40,958 nucleotides of DNA, taken from NCBI RefSeq assembly GCF_001949145.1, contig NW_019091362.1:5562828-5603785 (forward strand), in the 5' to 3' direction. Below the pieces are notes generated by a model. That model was given only the letters and a program-made list of their open reading frames with translations, was not told the origin of the DNA and searched no databases. Each line of letters starts with the position of its first letter. Position 1 is the first letter of the stretch. The translations under genes were made by a program, and so were the position numbers. Below are positions 38,001-40,958 of this stretch, piece by piece. The stretch is from Acanthaster planci. Lineage: Eukaryota; Echinodermata; Asteroidea; Valvatida; Acanthasteridae.

Positions 38001-38415
38001 TTGGTACCCATAAAATGTGCACATCGCTGTTGTTTTTGTCGTTACAAAATTCGCGCTTTTATTCAGTTAACCCCACAAAATAATGTAGAAGAGTGACAGG
38101 CGCAGAATGAAGAGGGTTTAGTCTGTACATTTAGCCTTTTAATTTCAATACAAAAGTAACTGACTGATCAGTTGGCGCTTTTAAATCATTGCAGCTGGTA
38201 AGTACATGTAATTGGCACACCACGAGGCAGTACTCTGTTTATTTCTTCCTCTTCAGGTGTTCGTCCACTGCAATGTGTTCGTCTGCCCCTCCAATGATTA
38301 CTCCTCCATCTGCAAACGAGGTTGTGTGAATCCTTCCTCGACGATCTCTAAGAGGGCCGGCAGTCGTGATGTCATGTCGGTGGTCTCTTCTCCAGGACTG
38401 TATTGGCAAGAATAA
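25871..38415 (+). CDS. Secreted ZP-domain protein, 833 aa, 14 coding exons
   Basis: Joined exons 25871-26020, 29862-29951, 30662-30816, 31181-31374, 31973-32175, 32540-32802, 33292-33438, 33623-33669, 34532-34635, 35000-35258, 35695-35888, 36659-37089, 37289-37394 and 38257-38415 total 2502 nt with every phase matching. Residues 1-30 form a signal peptide (core CVWLAILLVVGSVL). Residues 50-450 form a Cys-containing extracellular region with motifs CCWIPGIV, IPHDDANNDIVKCRW, PAGTYAFMVMLEDF and FRFTPTELKTYTICAMA. This pattern recalls large invertebrate extracellular proteins; I cannot give it a firm domain name. Residues 450-537 resemble a bacterial-type Ig-like fold (EAEYTISLDEGVV). Residues 547-804 are a zona pellucida module, with four ZP-N cysteines (547, 578, 597, 640) and eight in ZP-C. 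No membrane anchor follows. It is likely a polymerising extracellular matrix or egg-coat protein, but the tissue is unknown. Confidence 0.92.
26021..29861. other. ZP gene intron 1 (3.8 kb) with old repeat fragments
   Basis: No further coding exon of this gene fits here. A diverged inverted pair is present: 27371-27530 on the minus strand resembles 28379-28465 on the plus strand (shared CTCCTTCTGT, TCCTTCC, CCATGG and CCGTCC..ATATCTT words). This suggests decayed transposons. Minus-strand frames at 28470-28992 and 29469-29741 have some protein-like content but were not recognised. Confidence 0.5.
29862..29951 (+). CDS. ZP gene exon 2
   Basis: Encodes ITIDFEFNFDSRKHSSTHYQ then CTEDDIATQK (residues 51-80). 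This beta-strand-like segment opens the N-terminal extracellular domain. Acceptor TTTTTTTCAG, donor AAG|GTTAGT, phase 0. Confidence 0.88.
29952..30661. other. ZP gene intron 2
   Basis: A 710-nt intron with no recognised feature. Confidence 0.7.
30662..30816 (+). CDS. ZP gene exon 3
   Basis: Encodes residues 81-132: KLRTGGQFRVGDAQPLWADY, YCTHLDRRRHAATGVYRMTY and TLPSNEATAEI. Acceptor GTTTTTACAG, donor ATC|GTGAGT, phase 2. The overlapping minus-strand frame (30504-30803) is a shadow. Confidence 0.88.
30817..31180. other. ZP gene intron 3
   Basis: A 364-nt intron. No feature. Confidence 0.75.
31181..31374 (+). CDS. ZP gene exon 4
   Basis: Encodes (S)YTECCWIPGIVNNGRDIG, WNLASTININHKDGVSINSP and CTYSIHIP (residues 132-197). 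The CCWI motif followed by a W-x-L strand and a conserved SP turn is the hallmark of the N-terminal domain. Donor CCAC|GTATGT, phase 1. Confidence 0.9.
31375..31972. other. ZP gene intron 4
   Basis: A 598-nt intron, AT-rich. No feature recognised. Confidence 0.7.
31973..32175 (+). CDS. ZP gene exon 5
   Basis: C|AT gives His, so the join reads IHIPHDDANNDIVKCRWTSR. The exon continues ECNPNALDICGTPYFDEERI and ends IPFGYNSGAVD before GTAATG (residues 197-264). An earlier donor after LDK (GTCAGA) is possible, but it would delete a coding-like segment. Confidence 0.85.
32176..32539. other. ZP gene intron 5
   Basis: A 364-nt intron. No feature recognised. Confidence 0.7.
32540..32802 (+). CDS. 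ZP gene exon 6
   Basis: Encodes residues 265-352: GSCELSFGEVETIPAGTYAF, MVMLEDFAPGRS, KTPVHFLMNVFDYEGECRQP and FAHVLGEEFQIKMVA. The GTYAF..LEDF and PVHFLMNVF pairs close the first extracellular domain. The donor CAG|GTTGCT is non-consensus at +3 to +6. Confidence 0.88.
32803..33291. other. ZP gene intron 6
   Basis: A 489-nt intron. No feature recognised. Confidence 0.7.
33292..33438 (+). CDS. ZP gene exon 7
   Basis: Encodes (R)ITSIDVQGYPTDTP, TSADYEITFRFTPTELKTYT and ICAMASEDQ (residues 352-401), a beta-sandwich-like segment. The donor AGAG|GTTTGT is weak, but the phase (2) fits the next micro-exon. Confidence 0.86.
33623..33669 (+). CDS. ZP gene exon 8 (47-nt micro-exon)
   Basis: Encodes (R)FISTQSCFTVKVMRT, completing the beta-sandwich begun in exon 7 (S-x-x-C-F-T-V-x-V). 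Acceptor TCTTTTAAAG, donor ACAG|GTGAGA, phases 2 in and 1 out. Confidence 0.84.
33846..33906 (+). mobile_element. tRNA-derived SINE fragment
   Basis: A box-A-like GGTCCAGTCGTAATGGCA (33853-33870) lies about 20 bp before box-B GGTTCGAATCT (33893-33903). The T-stem pairs poorly, so it is not a functional tRNA. It lies in ZP gene intron 8. Confidence 0.5.
34020..34190. repeat. Repeat with poly-G and poly-C runs
   Basis: A run of 11 G (34034-34044) and two runs of 8 C (34125-34132 and 34146-34153) are bracketed by GCCCGTCGC and GCGACGGTGC, forming an imperfect inverted repeat. It could form G-quadruplex or i-motif structures. Confidence 0.55.
34532..34635 (+). CDS. ZP gene exon 9
   Basis: Encodes (E)PAVLGVDRANSIPAKG then PKWAIKFKRN (residues 417-451), opening the Ig-like domain. 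The donor AAAT|GTAATT is weak, but the phase fits exon 10. Confidence 0.82.
34636..34999. other. ZP gene intron 9
   Basis: A 364-nt intron. No feature recognised. Confidence 0.7.
35000..35258 (+). CDS. ZP gene exon 10: Ig-like domain
   Basis: Encodes residues 452-538: FSPAYVTLRDSNDVVVWRVD, VNGDTLTFPNSHHVFLEYEA and EYTISLDEGVVQSNDRKC. The strand pattern ending Y-(T/Y)-I-(S/T)-L-D-x-G-(V/A) is typical of SbsA/Big-type Ig-like domains; this assignment is by recall. Donor CTGC|GTAAGA. Confidence 0.88.
35259..35694. other. ZP gene intron 10
   Basis: A 436-nt intron ending TCTCCGCAG. No feature recognised. Confidence 0.7.
35695..35888 (+). CDS. ZP gene exon 11: ZP-N subdomain
   Basis: Encodes residues 538-602: PECSISSMRFYIPKALV, MHLRDPQCTGANYNETHYVF and SYDLCGTTFE. 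The first three ZP-N cysteines and the CGT motif are present, plus a potential N-glycosylation site (N584-E-T). Phase 0 donor GAG|GTAAGA. Confidence 0.93.
35889..36658. other. ZP gene intron 11
   Basis: A 770-nt intron. The minus-strand frames at 35868-36442 are not recognised as coding. Confidence 0.65.
36659..37089 (+). CDS. ZP gene exon 12: end of ZP-N, linker and start of ZP-C
   Basis: Encodes residues 603-746: RNGTDYTYGNTVYIPDEPYR, EEIRFTCSIPAK, RLFNSRFDQPYVEAAPPLDV and YFEGEAMCSSYRNCDAFFQS-C-WATTS. It carries the fourth ZP-N cysteine, a glycosylation site (N604-G-T), the linker and the first ZP-C cysteines. Clearly GC-richer than its introns. Acceptor CGTTATTGGCAG, donor CTGG|GTGAGT. 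Confidence 0.94.
37289..37394 (+). CDS. ZP gene exon 13: ZP-C
   Basis: Encodes (G)CKEDWTLQIHNSGASNK then VRFSVDAFAFLGWRIHDT (residues 746-781). The F-x-F-x-(D)-A-F-x-F strand pair is the conserved ZP-C signature. Acceptor TGTTTCAG, donor ACG|GTGAGT. Confidence 0.93.
37395..38256. other. ZP gene intron 13
   Basis: An 862-nt intron, the last one of the gene. No feature recognised. Acceptor TTCTTCCTCTTCAG. Confidence 0.7.
38257..38415 (+). CDS. ZP gene exon 14: ZP-C end and stop
   Basis: Encodes VFVHCNVFVCPSNDYSSICK, RGCVNPSS, then SKRAGSRDVMSVVSSPGLYW-QE and TAA (residues 782-833). The CxxxxC and CxxxC pairs end the ZP-C fold. The 29-residue tail has no hydrophobic anchor. SKRAGSR has basic residues but no clear R-x-K/R-R furin site. 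Confidence 0.92.
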   Translation: MFVHCNVFVCPSNDYSSICKRGCVNPSSTISKRAGSRDVMSVVSSPGLYWQE

Positions 38416-40958
38416 TTGGGGTATACGATTAGACATGAAGTCAGAATAATGTATGGATTGGTTTTGACCCTACGGTTGTATCTGTGCCTATGTTGCTTAA
38501 AATTTGTGCATCAATTTTCCTGACGTCCGTAAAGGTTTGTGCCTAATTGTACGTGTGAACTGTATGTCAAGTACTCAATTGTCGTCCTATACTTTGCAGG
38601 ATTCGTTCAGTACAACATATTAAATGTAAACTCCACAGTACATTTGCATAGAAGTAACCATGTAAATTGGTGTGTAGTAGTTAATTTGCCAGTGATTGAA
38701 AATTGCACCAGAAGATTGACTTCTTGGAGTTAACTGATGTCTAAACAGATTGTTTTGATTTGTTTGTTCTTTTGTGTCTTGGTAGTTTACCAGTCTTGTA
38801 GTTTTGGGAATACGTTTCGTTTGTGGGGCGAGGCTTTTCAGTCAGTGTTCTTCTCAGTCTAGGTCAATATTTTTATTCCAGTGTATGACATAGAGAAAAC
38901 TATTATAGCAGTTCCAGTTGAATACTAAAATAAGAAACATCTTATTAGTTTAGGCTAGGCTGAAGTAAGAAAGGCAACAGGAAATCAAACAACTTGCTTT
39001 TCAGAGAACAAAATCTGTGAAAATTTCCTTACTGCAGAAGATAGGGCCTAAGGTCATCGATATTTGATTAACCAGACGTTATACGAGGCATCAACTGAAA
39101 TATCCAAATGGGCTTGACTTTCACGATATATCATAGCATTGTACGTCACGCTTTGTTTACATGTGCTCTTTTCTATAACAGTGAGATGGGACTTGATCCA
39201 GATAGCCCCAAGAGAGTACAAGTTATATAAGTAAAGAGAGGGATCATAGTTTTCGGTTTATTCGCACGAAGAGCCAGGCTTAATGATTTCAGTTTGAAGC
39301 ATAAGACTAGTCTGGTTGGTAGCCGGGCAAATATTGTCTGATGCATTATTGGTTCATCTTTCCCTGAGTGGAGGCAACGATCTCTTTTGGAGAGGCCACG
39401 CAAGCTAATTAACGTGTTAATTTTTTTTTCGTCCAAACGCAAAAACTTTTTATATCATATCCTACCCCTGTTCATGCTGAAAAACCTGGTGTAGTCACTA
39501 GCTAGAGCTTCCCCTAGCCAAAAAAACTCCAGCCAGCCTCCAGCCAACTGCCATAAGACTGTGTGGTAAGTGGCCCCCTGTGTACAATATGATTATTTAC
39601 AAAGACGGTGCCTGGGCGGGCCAGGCAGTGGAATGTTCTTATCAGTGACAGCTGTCTGGAACTTGTCAGAGGCCTGTTTCGGCCGTCTATGAAGTGTTAT
39701 TTTGTTGGGGGGGGTGTTGTGGGGATGGTGTGGCTTGGCTGGCGCGTGGCGAGCCGCCCCCCCCCCCCGAAAATTGGGATAGTCTGGGAAAAGGGCCCCC
39801 ACCGTAATGTGATGTACTTTTGGTGAGTTTTAAGAGCTGAAGACGCTACGGGACAACCACGGAAGTAGTTAGATACCTTTAGGACGGACTCAGGGCTCTG
39901 CAACCCCGAGAAATGATACGGTCTATTCTGGCGAGGCCGGGAACTCCACCACGTAAAAAAAACATACCGCGTCCCAGGGTAATTTATAAATAATATTCTG
40001 TAACATTGCTCTAATGACGTCAAGATTTCACATTTAACGGAGTTTTATTGATTTTTTCATCCAATAAAAGCTAGGTTTTTTAAAATTTGATTACAAAGAC
40101 TAACAAAGAAATTGAATGGAAAGGGATTTGAACCTGCGACCTCTGGAATACCGTACCAGTGCTCTAGCAACTAAGCTACCCAGCCCTATGTTGGTTGCTC
40201 TTCCCATTTGTCAATGTCTCTTTTCGGGGGGCGCTATGATTTGTTTCATGTTTGTTTTTTTATTTGATTGTAGTTTGTAGTCATTTTTGCGGAGGTAAAA
40301 ACGTAAGTTATTTATTCTTTGAGTGGTATATGTCCATTGGAATGCAGCTATTCTACTAATCACGAGACGCTATGCATGCAGCTGCCAGTAAACATTCTCC
40401 ATGTATTTGCATTCAATTTGTGTCTTGTTTTGCGAGTCATCAGCGTATGTTTACATCACATGTTCGAATCAAATCGTGTGTATTATGGCCCCATGTGCAA
40501 TTACCGTTCCACAAAAAACTGCCGACTCCATGATCAGTTAGGAGAACACAAATTTAGAGGAAGAGGGCATGACGGGGGGGGGTTAATTTTATTGTTTCTT
40601 ATATCTTGCATGGAACACAGGATCAAAGGCAGGACGCATCGTGCTCAGGGCGTCGGCTATACGTTGCGATTTCGTTGTCTTTTTTGAGGGGGGGGGACGA
40701 GTTCTGTTAAAAGTACCGAATTTTTCTTGGGGCTGTCTATCAGGTGGATTGACATTTACTGGCAGTGGAGATCCAATTGACACTAGTTAGGGAATTGCAC
40801 CGCACCATCCAGTGATGAAAGTGCATGAAAGTGCGTTAGTAATCTCAGTGAGACAAATTAACTTGCAAACAATGACAAAGTTACAGAAAGTACAATAAAG
40901 CTAGTAAATGAAAGAAATAGAAAATAAACAATACTAAAACAAGCACTGAAAGGGTATT
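38416..40958. other. Downstream of the ZP gene, no recognised gene
   Basis: An ATTAAA at 38619 might serve as polyadenylation signal for the ZP gene (weak). G and C runs occur at 39707-39714, 39757-39768, 40574-40582 and 40688-40696. The minus-strand frame at 39173-39442 and the frames at 39593-40023 and 40319-40783 were not recognised as proteins. A tRNA-like sequence is listed separately. Confidence 0.5.
40118..40186 (-). tRNA. tRNA-like sequence (pseudo-tRNA or SINE head)
   Basis: On the minus strand it begins GGGCTGGGTAGCTTAGTTGC, a good A box, and has a T-arm box B GGTTCAAATCCC (complement of 40123-40134). The anticodon stem CTGG..CCAG has a loop that could present GGT (Thr), but position 33 is C rather than T and the acceptor stem pairs poorly. 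It is more likely a tRNA-derived repeat than a working tRNA gene. The downstream CCA context is absent. Confidence 0.5.

Noticed and set aside
39173-39442. Minus-strand 89-codon frame considered as a LINE C-terminus
   Set aside because: No clear family motif. The Leu/Ser/Lys-rich composition alone is not enough.
1-40958. CRISPR array, bacterial operon, phage or rRNA signals
   Set aside because: None seen. The split genes and repeat content are those of an animal genome.

Overview
This is eukaryotic DNA, almost certainly from a marine invertebrate animal. The genes are split by short exons and long introns with GT..AG boundaries, there are no operons, and the left part is saturated with the self-complementary word ACATGTAC/CCGGTACATGT. 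An echinoderm (sea star or sea urchin type) is my best guess, from the repeat style and the gene families. I cannot prove that from the sequence alone.

Three protein-coding genes can be reconstructed exon by exon with matching reading-frame phases. (1) Plus strand, 3630-10994: the 3' two thirds of a guanylate kinase (GUK1). The first exons with the P-loop are not seen and probably lie left of position 1. The gene has two alternative-looking last exons (9748-9881 and 10843-10994) with identical splice phase. (2) Minus strand, 18591-15990: mitochondrial elongation factor Ts (TSFM), five coding exons to the stop codon, with only the presequence exon missing. (3) Plus strand, 25871-38415: a complete 14-exon gene for an 833-residue secreted protein. 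It has a signal peptide, a long extracellular N-terminal region and a C-terminal zona pellucida (ZP) module. Its TATA promoter (24759) and an ATG-free 5' leader exon (to 24921) are also visible. Two further open frames (2326-2030 minus and 15590-15802 plus) look protein-like but were not recognised.

Layout. 1-3.6 kb: ACATGTAC-rich, no recognised gene. 3.6-11 kb: GUK1 with long repeat-filled introns and several palindromic GTTGCC..GGCAAC (RFX X-box-like) sites. 11-15.5 kb: intergenic, with a 268-bp near-perfect inverted repeat carrying a tRNA-like sequence, a 118-bp tandem duplication and a small foldback element. 16-18.6 kb: TSFM. 18.6-24.7 kb: a mobile-element nest holding a direct segmental duplication (about 19.87-20.52 and 22.70-23.28 kb), a 59-bp TTAA-flanked palindrome present in only one copy, and a large foldback element (21.45-22.19 kb). 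24.7-38.4 kb: the ZP gene. 38.4-41 kb: no recognised gene, poly-G/poly-C runs and a tRNA-like sequence.

The three genes have unrelated jobs: nucleotide metabolism, mitochondrial translation, and an extracellular matrix or egg-coat protein. There is no evidence of functional clustering. The ACATGTAC word is dense to about 9.6 kb and again at 18.7-20.5 kb, then nearly vanishes to the right of about 23.4 kb, so the window crosses a sharp change in repeat content.
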